From: Pseudobutyrivibrio xylanivorans DSM 14809
GTDB lineage: Bacteria; Bacillota; Clostridia; Lachnospirales; Lachnospiraceae
Assembly: GCF_900141825.1 (NCBI RefSeq)
Contig: NZ_FQYQ01000009.1
Coordinates: forward strand, 32,366-96,365
DNA: 64,000 nt
Direction of reading: 5' to 3'
Below the pieces are notes generated by a model. That model worked only from the letters and a program-made list of their open reading frames with translations. It searched no databases and was not told the DNA's origin. Shown here piece after piece: positions 18,308-26,354 of the stretch (position 1 is the first letter of the stretch; each line of letters opens with the position of its first letter). The position numbers and the translations under genes were made by a program.

Positions 18308-18339
18308 AGGGCCTAGAAGTTATAGGCCCTAATATTTTT
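18308..18339. terminator. Bidirectional terminator between convergent genes
   Basis: AGGGCCTA (18308-18315) and TAGGCCCT (18323-18330), with T-rich sequence to the right (18333-18339) and A-rich sequence to the left, so it can serve both the LURP-one gene and the minus-strand ligase gene. Confidence 0.8.
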
Positions 18340-18411
18340 GTTATTTATAATGCGTGCCATCTATGGTATTTTTAACGACCATGGCTCATAGTGTAGACAA
18401 ACAAATTATTA

Positions 18412-19836
18412 TTAGATAGCAATAGCTGTTCTTTTAATCTTACCTGTTCCAGTCTTTTCGAATTCTGTATCTCTGAATTCTACACCGTAGATTCTTTTGT
18501 AAAGTGGAAGCTTTTTATTGAGCTCCTCTACGTGTGCTTTGATTTCATCTTGAGTACCTTCTTCGCTGAAGACGGAAACATGAATTCTGTCATTTTTTTC
18601 GAAGGCGATACATTCCTTTACGTTGGAATTGGCGTACATGTAGTTCTCAAGCTCCTCAGGGCTGACGTTCTCACCACCTGAGAGGATGATAAGATTCTTC
18701 TTACGACCAGTGATGTAAAGGTATCCATCCTCGTCAAGATGACCAAGATCACCTGTGAAAATCATACCGTCGCGTAGGATTTCTTCGGTAGCCTCATCAT
18801 TTTTGTAGTAACCCATCATGTTACCCCAGTAGTTGATACCGATTTCGCCATCGATAATCTTAATCTCTGCATCATCATATGGGCGACCTACAGAAGCCAT
18901 GTGATGTTCCATATCGAAGTTGAATGTAGCATTTCCGCCTGTTTCAGTCATACCATAGTACTGCCCGAAAGCGATGCCGTGTGAAGTGATTTCTTTAACA
19001 TCCTCGACACTTACAGGAGCACCTGCTGTGCAAAGAATCTTAACATTACCAAGTCTGTCGACGTGACCTCTTCTGATAGCCTTAAGCCAAAGCTTTAAAG
19101 TGCCAGGAAGAACACAAGCATAATCAATCTCTTCACCTACAAGGTCATCGAGAATGTTTTCTGGATGAACACTCTGATAGAATGTGCAAGCGTGCTCTGA
19201 CCATGTGATAAGAGCAAGCAGACCACCTATGTGATAGAATGGGAAATTTGTGTAGATTGGCATTCCAGGATATGGCTCAAATCCGTTTGAGTATCCCTTT
19301 GGAAGTGCAATCTTCTCACCGCCGAAGATATTGCCAACAGAAAGCATTACACCCTTTGAAAGGCTAGTTGTGCCTGATGTGTAGACAATCATCATAAGGT
19401 TGTTAGCTTCTTCTTCTGTGAAGTCCTTAAGATCTTTTGCTTCTACATCACCTTTAAGTGCGATGTCAAAGCTGTAAGTCTTTACATCTGATAAGAAGCT
19501 GAATTTTTCAAGATCGTCAGCAATAAGATATTCTGCATCAGAATTCTTTACTGCGAACTTAAGATTTTCTTCCATCTCACGGAAGTTAAGTGGGATGAAA
19601 ACTGCTCGGCTGAACATGAGCGCAATTGCGATAATTACGTATTCATAGCTGTTTCCGCCGATAAGGGCTATGTGCTTGCCCTCTAATGGACCCATAAGAT
19701 TTTCAAGTCTTGTAGCGCATTCTTTTATGTCGCGTATGTATGTCTCAAATGTAATGTTGTATGAATTTTCGCCGTCCAAGAATCTGAAAGCATTAACATG
19801 CTTTTCCTGTTCCAATGTTTCCAAATATTTGAACAT
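18412..19836 (-). CDS. AMP-dependent acyl-CoA synthetase/ligase
   Basis: 474 residues of the ANL adenylating superfamily, which activates a carboxylate as acyl-AMP and usually passes it to CoA. Motifs in order: MIVYTSGTTSLSKGVM (P-loop-like A3, about 150-165), FGQYYGMTETGG (A5), FTGDLGHLDEDGYLYITGRKKNLIILSGGENVSPEELE (A7/A8), and the C-terminal catalytic Lys in KTGTGKIKR. It is a little shorter than typical long-chain ligases (about 500-560). The substrate is not evident. Start ATG at 19836 with AAGGAGG. It is the only gene on this strand between 17 and 37 kb. Confidence 0.88.
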   Translation of the reverse strand: MFKYLETLEQEKHVNAFRFLDGENSYNITFETYIRDIKECATRLENLMGPLEGKHIALIGGNSYEYVIIAIALMFSRAVFIPLNFREMEENLKFAVKNSDAEYLIADDLEKFSFLSDVKTYSFDIALKGDVEAKDLKDFTEEEANNLMMIVYTSGTTSLSKGVMLSVGNIFGGEKIALPKGYSNGFEPYPGMPIYTNFPFYHIGGLLALITWSEHACTFYQSVHPENILDDLVGEEIDYACVLPGTLKLWLKAIRRGHVDRLGNVKILCTAGAPVSVEDVKEITSHGIAFGQYYGMTETGGNATFNFDMEHHMASVGRPYDDAEIKIIDGEIGINYWGNMMGYYKNDEATEEILRDGMIFTGDLGHLDEDGYLYITGRKKNLIILSGGENVSPEELENYMYANSNVKECIAFEKNDRIHVSVFSEEGTQDEIKAHVEELNKKLPLYKRIYGVEFRDTEFEKTGTGKIKRTAIAI

Positions 19837-20055
19837 TATTCTACCTCCTTGTTCAAAAATTATTGCGAACGTTAAAAATTATAGCATGAATAGGTGTCGG
19901 GATTTTTGAAGAAGTTGCCAATTTGGTGCTTTTCGTGACAGGCTTTAGGGGATACTAACTATTGATGATATATGTGAAAACTTTTAAAAAGAAGAGTGTA
20001 ATTAATTAGTTACTATTCACAGTAATATTAGTTAATTAATGGTAACATTGATGTG

Positions 20056-20084
20056 TTGCATTTTGTTCTTATAGGTATTATACT
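20056..20084 (+). promoter_or_regulatory. Promoter of the ABC-F leader
   Basis: TTGCAT (20056-20061), 17-bp spacer, TATACT (20079-20084). It would start a transcript near 20091, giving a leader of about 230 nt before the ABC-F gene. The remaining upstream spacer (19837-20055) shows only TTAATTAA-rich repeats at 20010-20040. Confidence 0.75.
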
Positions 20085-20128
20085 GAAGCAAATTGAAAGA
20101 AAGTACACGTTTGTGTGTAGGTGAGGAA

Positions 20129-20143
20129 ATGAGAACAAGATAG
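20129..20143 (+). CDS. Possible leader peptide MRTR upstream of the ABC-F gene
   Basis: ATG-AGA-ACA-AGA-TAG preceded by AGGTGAGGA at ribosome-site distance. Tiny leader frames of this sort let a drug-stalled ribosome change leader folding in attenuation of ABC-F and erm-type genes. Translation is unproven. Confidence 0.4.
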   Translation: MRTR

Positions 20144-20163
20144 TTTAATTTGAGTAAGCACAT

Positions 20164-20244
20164 ATGATTTTATGGCCTGAGAATCAGGCTAGTTTGTGTA
20201 CGCTTAAATTAGATTATCGCTTTATTTATCCTTATTTGCACTGA
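20164..20244 (+). CDS. Possible second leader frame, 26 residues
   Basis: Starts MILWPENQ and ends RFIYPYLH, stopping 27 nt before the terminator stem. It overlaps the GCCTGA-GAA-TCAGGC hairpin (about 20175-20189). It has no strong ribosome site, so it may be chance, but a leader frame ending just before the terminator fits ribosome-mediated attenuation. Confidence 0.35.
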   Translation: MILWPENQASLCTLKLDYRFIYPYLH

Positions 20245-20270
20245 TAGGTGATTATAGAGGATTTTTTAGC

Positions 20271-20308
20271 GAGTCTGTTTTGCGTATGCAAATACAGACT
20301 CTTTTTTT
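20271..20308 (+). terminator. Attenuator terminator in the ABC-F leader
   Basis: GAGTCTGT (20271-20278) pairs with ACAGACTC (20294-20301), with an inner TTGC-GTAT-GCAA stem, followed by seven T (20302-20308). The ribosome site TGGAGG (about 20313) and ATG 20324 follow at once, so full-length mRNA needs readthrough. Confidence 0.85.
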
Positions 20309-20323
20309 GCACTGGAGGTTTTT

Positions 20324-21847
20324 ATGGCACAAATTAATGTTACAAATTTAACTTTTGCTTATGAGGGAAGCTTTGACGATATTTTTGAGAATGTTTCCTT
20401 TTCTATAGATACTAATTGGAAGCTAGGATTTATCGGCAGAAATGGTAAAGGTAAGACAACCTTTTTAAATTTACTTCTGGGAAGATATGAATATGAGGGA
20501 AGCATTTCTACAAATGTCGTTTTCGATTATTTTCCATATAAGGTCAGTGGGACGGATATGGAAAAGACAGCAGACGAGCTTATGGAAAAATGGAAGCCAT
20601 CTGTGGAAAGCTGGAGAGTTATGTGTGAACTGCCTCAGCTATCAATAGATGCTGACCTGCTTTACAGACCTTTTAAGACATTGAGCTTCGGAGAGCGTAC
20701 TAAGGTTATGCTTGCCGTATTGTTTTCTGGGGAAAATGACTTTCTGTTGATTGATGAGCCAACGAATCATTTGGATATGGAGGCTCGTGAAATTATAAAG
20801 AATTACCTGGCAGCAAAGAAGGGATTTATCCTTGTTTCTCATGACAGAGATTTGCTTGATGCTTGTATTGACCATGTATTGGTTTTAAACAGAGCAACAA
20901 TAGAGGTTCAGGCAGGAAACTTTTCAAGCTGGTGGGAAAATAAAGCAAAAGCAGATGCATTTTCTAAGCATGAGAATGAAAAGCATTTAAAGGAAATTGG
21001 AAAGCTGAAAGCTACAGCAGACAGATCTTCTAGATGGGCAGACAAAGGTGAGGCAAGAAAGATTGGCTTTGACCCAGTTAAGGAAAATGATAGAAGTATA
21101 GCAACCAGATCCTACATTGGAGCCAAGACTAAGAAAATGCAGGCAAGAGTGAAATCCTACGAAAAGCGAATTGACCGTGAGATAGCTGAGAAAGAGGGCT
21201 TACTTCAGGATTTGGAGGAACCAATCGACCTGAAGGTAATGCCGATGGAGCACTATAAGAAGGTGCTGGTTGATTGCAAGGATTTGACTTTGAAATATCA
21301 GGATGGCACAGAGCCTGTTATTAGCAATTTGTCCTTTGATTTGCTTCAAGGGGAGAGAGTATTTTTAAGTGGAGAGAACGGATGTGGAAAATCCACATTA
21401 ATTAAGGCGATTTTGGCGGAAGCCAGTGCTGGCGATGTCTCAAACCTTGCCATTGAAGGAACTCTGAATGTGGCACCAAATCTTGTTATCTCATATATCA
21501 ATCAGGATACCTCCTGGCTTAAAGGTAGCTTGAAAGACTATGCCCTGAAAAATGGATTGGATTATAGCCTTTTTCTTTCTATTCTGAGCCAGTTGGATAT
21601 GAGCAGAGTTCAGTTTGAAAAGAATATAGAGGACTATTCTGAGGGGCAAAAGAAGAAGGTTCTTATAGCTGGAAGTTTGCTTACTTCAGCCCATTTGTAT
21701 ATTTGGGATGAGCCACTAAATTACATCGACGTGTTCTCACGTATGCAGATAGAAAAGCTGATAGAGGAGTATCAGCCTACTATGCTTTTGGTGGAGCATG
21801 ATGTGAGATTTAGAGAAAAGCTTGCCACAAAAGAGATAGCACTATAG
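20324..21847 (+). CDS. ABC-F family ribosomal protection/translation factor (Lsa/Vml-like)
   Basis: 507 residues, two ATP-binding domains and no membrane segments. Domain 1: Walker A GRNGKGKTT (about 38-46), signature LSFGERTKVML, Walker B DFLLIDEPTNHLD. A charged interdomain linker (about 200-300, rich in Lys/Glu, probably coiled) is the part that reaches the ribosomal peptidyl site in ABC-F proteins. Domain 2: GENGCGKST, YSEGQKKKVLIAGSLL, LYIWDEPLNYID. By family this protects the ribosome from pleuromutilin, lincosamide or streptogramin A antibiotics; resistance is inferred. Control is probably by transcription attenuation in its leader. Confidence 0.9.
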   Translation: MAQINVTNLTFAYEGSFDDIFENVSFSIDTNWKLGFIGRNGKGKTTFLNLLLGRYEYEGSISTNVVFDYFPYKVSGTDMEKTADELMEKWKPSVESWRVMCELPQLSIDADLLYRPFKTLSFGERTKVMLAVLFSGENDFLLIDEPTNHLDMEAREIIKNYLAAKKGFILVSHDRDLLDACIDHVLVLNRATIEVQAGNFSSWWENKAKADAFSKHENEKHLKEIGKLKATADRSSRWADKGEARKIGFDPVKENDRSIATRSYIGAKTKKMQARVKSYEKRIDREIAEKEGLLQDLEEPIDLKVMPMEHYKKVLVDCKDLTLKYQDGTEPVISNLSFDLLQGERVFLSGENGCGKSTLIKAILAEASAGDVSNLAIEGTLNVAPNLVISYINQDTSWLKGSLKDYALKNGLDYSLFLSILSQLDMSRVQFEKNIEDYSEGQKKKVLIAGSLLTSAHLYIWDEPLNYIDVFSRMQIEKLIEEYQPTMLLVEHDVRFREKLATKEIAL

Positions 21848-21966
21848 GTGGATGGGGTTGAGCTTTAATTTTTAGATATTTAAATGATTACCATGTTATA
21901 GGGTTTGTTGATTTAAACCTTGCAATCAGATATAATTCAGCGTAATTTAGGAGTGGAGGCAAAGTT

Positions 21967-22659
21967 ATGAAAACAATAATAATTAATGGGCAGAATCATC
22001 AAGGGTCGACTTACCATATTGGCAAGGAGTTGGCAGATAAAATTGGCGGCGAAACAAAGGAGTTTTTTCTTCCAAAAGATTTTGGAGAGTTTTGCCTGGG
22101 ATGTACAAACTGCTTTTTAAAGGGCGAAGAAACTTGCCTACATTATGAAAAGCTGAAGCCTATTGTAGATGCTCTTGATGAGGCTGACGTAGTAATACTT
22201 ACAAGTCCTGTTTATGTTATGCATTCAACCGGTTCTATGAAAGCATTTTTGGATCATCTTGGCTATCGCTGGATGGTGCACAGGCCAGAGGAAAAGATGT
22301 TTAAAAAGCAAGGTGTTTGCATAAGTACTGCAGCAGGGGCTGGAATGAAGTCTACTAACAAGGATATGGCAGACAGTCTATTTAATTGGGGAATTGCAAA
22401 GATTTATAAATATGGAATGGCTGTGGCAGCTACAAGCTGGGAGGACGTTTCTGAAAAGAAAATGGCTAAGATACATAAGGACATGGATAGACTTGCGGCT
22501 GATATCAAAAGCAGTCATGGGAACGTGAAGCCAGGAATAAAATTAAAGGCTTGGTTTATGTTATGTCGCTTCATACAAAAGAATGGATACAATCCTAAGG
22601 ACATGGAGTATTGGAAGTATAAAGGATGGACAGAGGAAAATCGTCCTTGGAAGGCATGA
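21967..22659 (+). CDS. Flavodoxin-fold NAD(P)H-dependent FMN reductase
   Basis: 230 residues, FMN_red/Flavodoxin_2 type. N-terminal phosphate-binding loop NGQNHQGSTYHIG, a conserved Cys pair region GCTNCFLKGEETC, and TSPVYVMHSTGSMKAFLDHLGYRW for the flavin ring. It likely transfers electrons from NAD(P)H to an unknown acceptor. RBS GGAGG in front of ATG 21967. A remnant of a close relative, matching the segment KYGMAVAATSWEDVSEKKMAKIHK, is found at 47842-47943. Confidence 0.82.
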   Translation: MKTIIINGQNHQGSTYHIGKELADKIGGETKEFFLPKDFGEFCLGCTNCFLKGEETCLHYEKLKPIVDALDEADVVILTSPVYVMHSTGSMKAFLDHLGYRWMVHRPEEKMFKKQGVCISTAAGAGMKSTNKDMADSLFNWGIAKIYKYGMAVAATSWEDVSEKKMAKIHKDMDRLAADIKSSHGNVKPGIKLKAWFMLCRFIQKNGYNPKDMEYWKYKGWTEENRPWKA

Positions 22660-22700
22660 GTAATGTGAAAAACCAGTTCAAGAACGTGTAGTAGAAATTA

Positions 22701-23762
22701 ATGATGATACGAAGAATAAAAAAGATTTTTAAAGTGATAATAATTGCTATCATTTCCTTCATAGCAATTATTCTAGTGGCACATTTCATAGGCAGAATAA
22801 TTAATAACAGAACACCTGAGGGTGGGATAAATGAATCAATGTATGTAGATATTAATGGAACAAAGCAATGGATAAATATCTATGGACAGGATAAGGATAA
22901 TCCAGTTTTACTTTATCTTCACGGCGGTCCAGGTTCATCAACGAGTATTTTTGATTATGTGTTCACAAGAAAATGGAGTGATGTTTACACGGTAGTCACT
23001 TGGGATCAGCGTGGCTGTGGAAAAAGCTACAACACTTCTAAAACAGAAACTATAACAGTAGATATTTTGATGCAGGACGGCAAGGAGATTACTGAGTTCC
23101 TACTTGACTATATGGGTAAAGATAAGATTACTCTTCTAGGACATTCGTGGGGTTCCTTGTATGGTGCCAACTTAGCTCTGGAGTACCCTGAATACTATGA
23201 AGCATTTATTGGCACAGGACAATTTATCGATCCTAAAGAGAATGAGCAAAGGCTTTACGATGCTGCACAGGAATGGAGTGAGGGCGACGAAGAAGGGAAG
23301 GCAATACTTGCAAAATGGTCTCCTGACAAAGAAGATTCCTTAGAGGCTATACAGGCAAGAAACGCTACTCTGGAAAGATATGGCTATGGCATGATGAAAG
23401 ATGGTTCTGACTATAATCTCTATACCACAGTGATTTTCAATCCAAACTATTCGATAAAGGATTATGTTAGATATCTGACAAATGGTAGTAAGGAGTTCGA
23501 ACCGTATTTGGCTTTTTGGGCTAATGATGAAATGTCAAAGCTATCTCTACTTCGTAAATACGAATACAAAGTAGCCTACTACAATATAAATGGAGATATG
23601 GATTATCAGACAAACTACCAGATTGCCTGTGAATACTTTGATAATGTGAACGCTCCATATAAAGAAATGTTTGTGATGAAAAATGCAACTCACGGTCTTT
23701 TGGAATCACGCTCAGAAGAATTCTCGGAGATAGTACATAAGATAGCAGAGAGACAGAAGTAG
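22701..23762 (+). CDS. Alpha/beta hydrolase, proline iminopeptidase-like, membrane-anchored
   Basis: 353 residues. An N-terminal membrane anchor (about 10-32) is followed by an alpha/beta-hydrolase domain with the oxyanion motif HGGPGSS, WDQRGCGKS, nucleophile elbow GHSWGS (Ser149) and a C-terminal catalytic His in NATHGL. These are typical of peptidase family S33 proline iminopeptidases, here facing outside the membrane. Substrate unknown. The ribosome site before ATG 22701 is weak. It lies 41 nt after the flavodoxin gene and just before a series of GNAT genes. Confidence 0.82.
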   Translation: MMIRRIKKIFKVIIIAIISFIAIILVAHFIGRIINNRTPEGGINESMYVDINGTKQWINIYGQDKDNPVLLYLHGGPGSSTSIFDYVFTRKWSDVYTVVTWDQRGCGKSYNTSKTETITVDILMQDGKEITEFLLDYMGKDKITLLGHSWGSLYGANLALEYPEYYEAFIGTGQFIDPKENEQRLYDAAQEWSEGDEEGKAILAKWSPDKEDSLEAIQARNATLERYGYGMMKDGSDYNLYTTVIFNPNYSIKDYVRYLTNGSKEFEPYLAFWANDEMSKLSLLRKYEYKVAYYNINGDMDYQTNYQIACEYFDNVNAPYKEMFVMKNATHGLLESRSEEFSEIVHKIAERQK

Positions 23763-23774
23763 GAAGTGAGTAAA

Positions 23775-24227
23775 ATGGTTGATATAAGAATTGCTACAAA
23801 AGATGATATTGAGAGTTTGATGAGCATTCGACTTGAGATGCTTAAGGTCGTGAATAATCTACCAGAAGATTATGTGTATTCAGATGACTTGAAAAATGAA
23901 AGTCGCGATTACTTTTTGAATGGAGACCAGATGACGGTTTTTGCCATCGATGGGGAGACGGTTATTGGCTGTGCATCCATGAGTTTTATTAGGATAATGC
24001 CAACATTTAATCACCCAACAGGCAAAAGAGCCCATCTTATGAATGTCTACACAAGAGAAGAATATCGCCGACAGGGGATAGCTCAAAAGATGGTTGAGTT
24101 GTTAATTGAGAAAGCATGGGAAAAAGGTGCCACAGAAATCAGTCTTGATGCAACCACATTGGGAAGACCACTCTATGAAAAAATAGGATTTACAGATTCA
24201 GAAGAATGTATGGTTTTGGCAAAATAA
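23775..24227 (+). CDS. GNAT family N-acetyltransferase
   Basis: 150 residues. The acetyl-CoA motif A is visible as VYTREEYRRQGIAQKMVELLIEKA, followed by the C-terminal LYEKIGF. Acceptor unknown. Start set at ATG 23775 because AGGAAGTGAG precedes it at the right distance; a GTG at 23766 would overlap that ribosome site. First of three GNAT genes in a row with 13- and 10-nt gaps, probably one transcript. Confidence 0.85.
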   Translation: MVDIRIATKDDIESLMSIRLEMLKVVNNLPEDYVYSDDLKNESRDYFLNGDQMTVFAIDGETVIGCASMSFIRIMPTFNHPTGKRAHLMNVYTREEYRRQGIAQKMVELLIEKAWEKGATEISLDATTLGRPLYEKIGFTDSEECMVLAK

Positions 24228-24240
24228 AGGAGCGACATAA

Positions 24241-24753
24241 ATGGAACAGACAATTATTTTGCAAACAGAAAGACTTTTTCTTCGTGAAATGAATATGGAT
24301 GACTTTGATGCATTATACAAAGTTCTCGCTGATAGAGACATCATGCAGCATTATCCATATACTTTTGACGAGAAAAGAGTCAGAGATTGGATTGAAAGAA
24401 ATATGAATCGCTACCATAAGGATGGTTTTGGTCTTTGGGCTGTATGCTTGAAAGATACTGGAGAGATGATTGGGGACTGTGGATTGACACTTCAGAATAT
24501 TGATGGGGAGATGTTACCTGAGATTGGTTATCACATTCGTGCAGATCATCAGCGCAAAGGCTATGCAAAGGAAGCGGCAGCAGCTGTCAGAGATTGGGCT
24601 TTTTCTAGCACGAATTACCCAGCACTCTATTCATATTGCAAATACACAAATGTTGGTTCATATAAGACAGCGGAATCAATAGGTATGCATTTTGAGAAGG
24701 AATACACAGATCCCGAAAACAAGATTACACATGTATCAGTATTATTTCGCTAG
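24241..24753 (+). CDS. GNAT acetyltransferase, RimJ/RimL-like
   Basis: 170 residues starting with the typical LQTERLFLREMNMDDFDALY of the RimJ/RimL group, with GYHIRADHQRKGYAKEAAAAVRDWAF as acetyl-CoA motif and NVGSYKTAESIGM at the end. Could acetylate a protein N-terminus, an antibiotic or a small amine; not decidable. RBS AAAGGAG. Its stop codon is followed after 10 nt by the next gene, a junction that is repeated almost exactly at 30553. Confidence 0.87.
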   Translation: MEQTIILQTERLFLREMNMDDFDALYKVLADRDIMQHYPYTFDEKRVRDWIERNMNRYHKDGFGLWAVCLKDTGEMIGDCGLTLQNIDGEMLPEIGYHIRADHQRKGYAKEAAAAVRDWAFSSTNYPALYSYCKYTNVGSYKTAESIGMHFEKEYTDPENKITHVSVLFR

Positions 24754-24763
24754 GAGATGGCTC

Positions 24764-25180
24764 ATGTTTTTCAAGAAAAAGATTGAGTATAAGCAGACTA
24801 CAGAATTTACAGCTGATCAATTGCAGAGATTATTTCTTTCGGTCAACTGGGAATCAGGAAAATACCCAGAGAAATTAGTCAGAGCAATGCTCAATTCTTC
24901 TAGAGTTATATCTGCATGGGATGGAGATAAGTTAATTGGGTTGGTTCGTGCATTAGATGATGGAGAGACTGTAGCATTTCTCCATTATCTTTTGGTAGAC
25001 CCAGCATATCAGGGCTATCACATTGGAGATAATTTAATGAAACAGATTATGAGCTTTTATGAGAATCTCTTGTATGTGAAAATCATTCCATCTGATCCTA
25101 AAACAATTCCATTCTATGAGAAATATGGATTTAGACAATATGACAACTACTCAGCTATGGTTCGCAAGAATTTTTCATGA
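24764..25180 (+). CDS. Small GNAT family acetyltransferase
   Basis: 138 residues, with LLVDPAYQGYHIGDNLMKQIM as acetyl-CoA motif and IPFYEKYGFRQYDNYSAMV at the end. Start ATG 24764 has AGGAGATGG upstream. The first residues MFFKKKIE and the 37 nt around the start (24751-24787) match the start region of the unrelated small protein at 30566 with two mismatches, suggesting a recombined 5' end. The gene is followed by a four-unit dyad element. Confidence 0.82.
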   Translation: MFFKKKIEYKQTTEFTADQLQRLFLSVNWESGKYPEKLVRAMLNSSRVISAWDGDKLIGLVRALDDGETVAFLHYLLVDPAYQGYHIGDNLMKQIMSFYENLLYVKIIPSDPKTIPFYEKYGFRQYDNYSAMVRKNFS

Positions 25181-25190
25181 AACTCTAGTT

Positions 25191-25438
25191 TACGGAATAA
25201 ACATGGTTTATAGCCTTTTTTACCGTAGTCATTTTTGTAGTTAACATTGCTTTTACGGAAGATTAAGAGTTTATGTCCTTGTTTTCCGTAGGATTTTTTG
25301 CATGTTGCAAGGATGTAAGTGATTTGATTCAAAATTACTACGGAAAAACAATTGTTTTAAGCTAGTTGTTCCGTAAAGAGGTTCAATATACCAAAATTGA
25401 CTACGGCAAAAATGACATGAGATGTTAAATATTCCGTA
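25191..25438. repeat. Four-unit dyad element (eight alternating half-sites)
   Basis: Units of exactly 37 nt at 25191-25227, 25254-25290, 25339-25375 and 25402-25438, each TACGGAA (or TACGGCA) - N23 - TTCCGTA (or TACCGTA). Starts are 63, 85 and 63 nt apart, so the element is symmetric. Units 1-2 have TTTACGG at the left and CCGTAG at the right; units 3-4 have CTACGG at the left and CCGTAAA at the right, i.e. the opposite orientation. The inner 23 nt are not conserved. The element ends 26 nt before the ATG of the gene at 25465. No open frame or promoter was seen inside. Confidence 0.9.
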
Positions 25439-25464
25439 AATCTAATTTTTAAGGGAGAATAGCT

Positions 25465-25713
25465 ATGCCAAAAGTGAAGATTACAATTACAAAGAGTAAA
25501 TGTAGATGTGGGTATTTCAAGGAAGGACGGGAGTTTATAGTGGATGACTTATGTCCACCATTATGTCATGAGTTATGGAATAATATATATCCTTCAGTCT
25601 ATGGCTTGCAAAATGGTGCTACCCTTGACTATGGGGATGTAAGAGCAAAAATGTTTGATGCAAAATGTCCGGATGAAGGAAGGGTTTGCATACATGGGGA
25701 GGTTTTAGAGTAG
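25465..25713 (+). CDS. TIGR04076 family small cysteine-containing protein
   Basis: 82 residues with the family layout: KVKITITKSKCRCGYFKEGREFIV, then CPPLCHELWNNIYPSVYGLQNGATLDYG and CPDEGRVCIHGEVLE. Six or more conserved Cys suggest metal or Fe-S binding. Function unknown. RBS AAGGGAGAA, start ATG 25465. It is the gene directly downstream of the four-unit dyad element and may be controlled by it. Confidence 0.82.
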   Translation: MPKVKITITKSKCRCGYFKEGREFIVDDLCPPLCHELWNNIYPSVYGLQNGATLDYGDVRAKMFDAKCPDEGRVCIHGEVLE

Positions 25714-25720
25714 ATAATCT

Positions 25721-25921
25721 ATGAATTCAAACATATCAAAGTTGAGTAACCAAGAAGCTGATATTCATATTAAAGAAGAGCGCATTTCTGCTGAGGAATA
25801 TATTGAATTTATAAAGAGAACTGATTTGGGGTCACAGTATCCCAAGGTACGTTTTGAGGAACGAATCAGGACGCTGGTTAAGAATCATATAGAGTGGACC
25901 GAGTGGACCGTTCAATCCTGA
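25721..25921 (+). pseudogene. GNAT acetyltransferase remnant (N-terminal 60 residues only)
   Basis: The segment RISAEEYIEFIKRTDLGSQY with FEERIRTLVKN is the characteristic N-terminus of a GNAT subfamily. After about residue 58 the homology stops and the frame runs into EWTEWTVQS and a stop, with none of the acetyl-CoA-binding motif. The break at about 25895 joins directly to a piece of a chromate transporter, so both genes were cut by one deletion or rearrangement. Confidence 0.75.
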
Positions 25922-25925
25922 ATGA

Positions 25926-26300
25926 AATGAAAAATGGAGCGAAAAAGGAGGATTGCTGGGAGCCGCTATAGCAACCACAGCAGTTGTTTTACCTGCATTT
26001 TTTATTATTCTGATTATTATGGTAATTATGAACAAGTTCCTTCAGAATCCATATGTTAAAGCTGCTTTAAGTGGTTTGAAGCCTTGCATTATTGGAATTA
26101 TTTTAGTGACAGGTGCACTTATGATTTTAAAGAATTGCGGACTATTATTTGATGGTAAGACAGATATACTTACTATTGGATTAACTTGTGGTATTGCATT
26201 TATATATTTTGGTTCAAGGAAAATTATGAAAAAAGCTATTAATCCTATAATGATGATATGCATGTCAGCAGTGGTGGGGATTGTGGCATACGCTTTGTAG
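25926..26300 (+). pseudogene. Chromate transporter (ChrA/CHR) C-terminal remnant
   Basis: The frame reads LLGAAIATTAVVLPAFFIIL, then FLQNPYVKAALSGLKPCIIG and further membrane segments, matching the C-terminal part of short CHR-family subunits (usual length about 180). The first 60 or so residues, including the amphipathic family start, are missing and no good start codon exists (a TTG at 25953 only). The fragment keeps an open frame to 26300, so a short membrane peptide could still be made. Confidence 0.72.
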
Positions 26301-26354
26301 CATGTTAATGTATTTGTATGTGAGAAAATGTTTGCAACGAGGAGACTTAAATAA

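Noticed and set aside
25191..25438. CRISPR array
   Set aside because: Repeats are 7-nt half-sites in alternating orientation, with conserved distance and no 23-47-nt identical direct repeat; no cas genes in the window.
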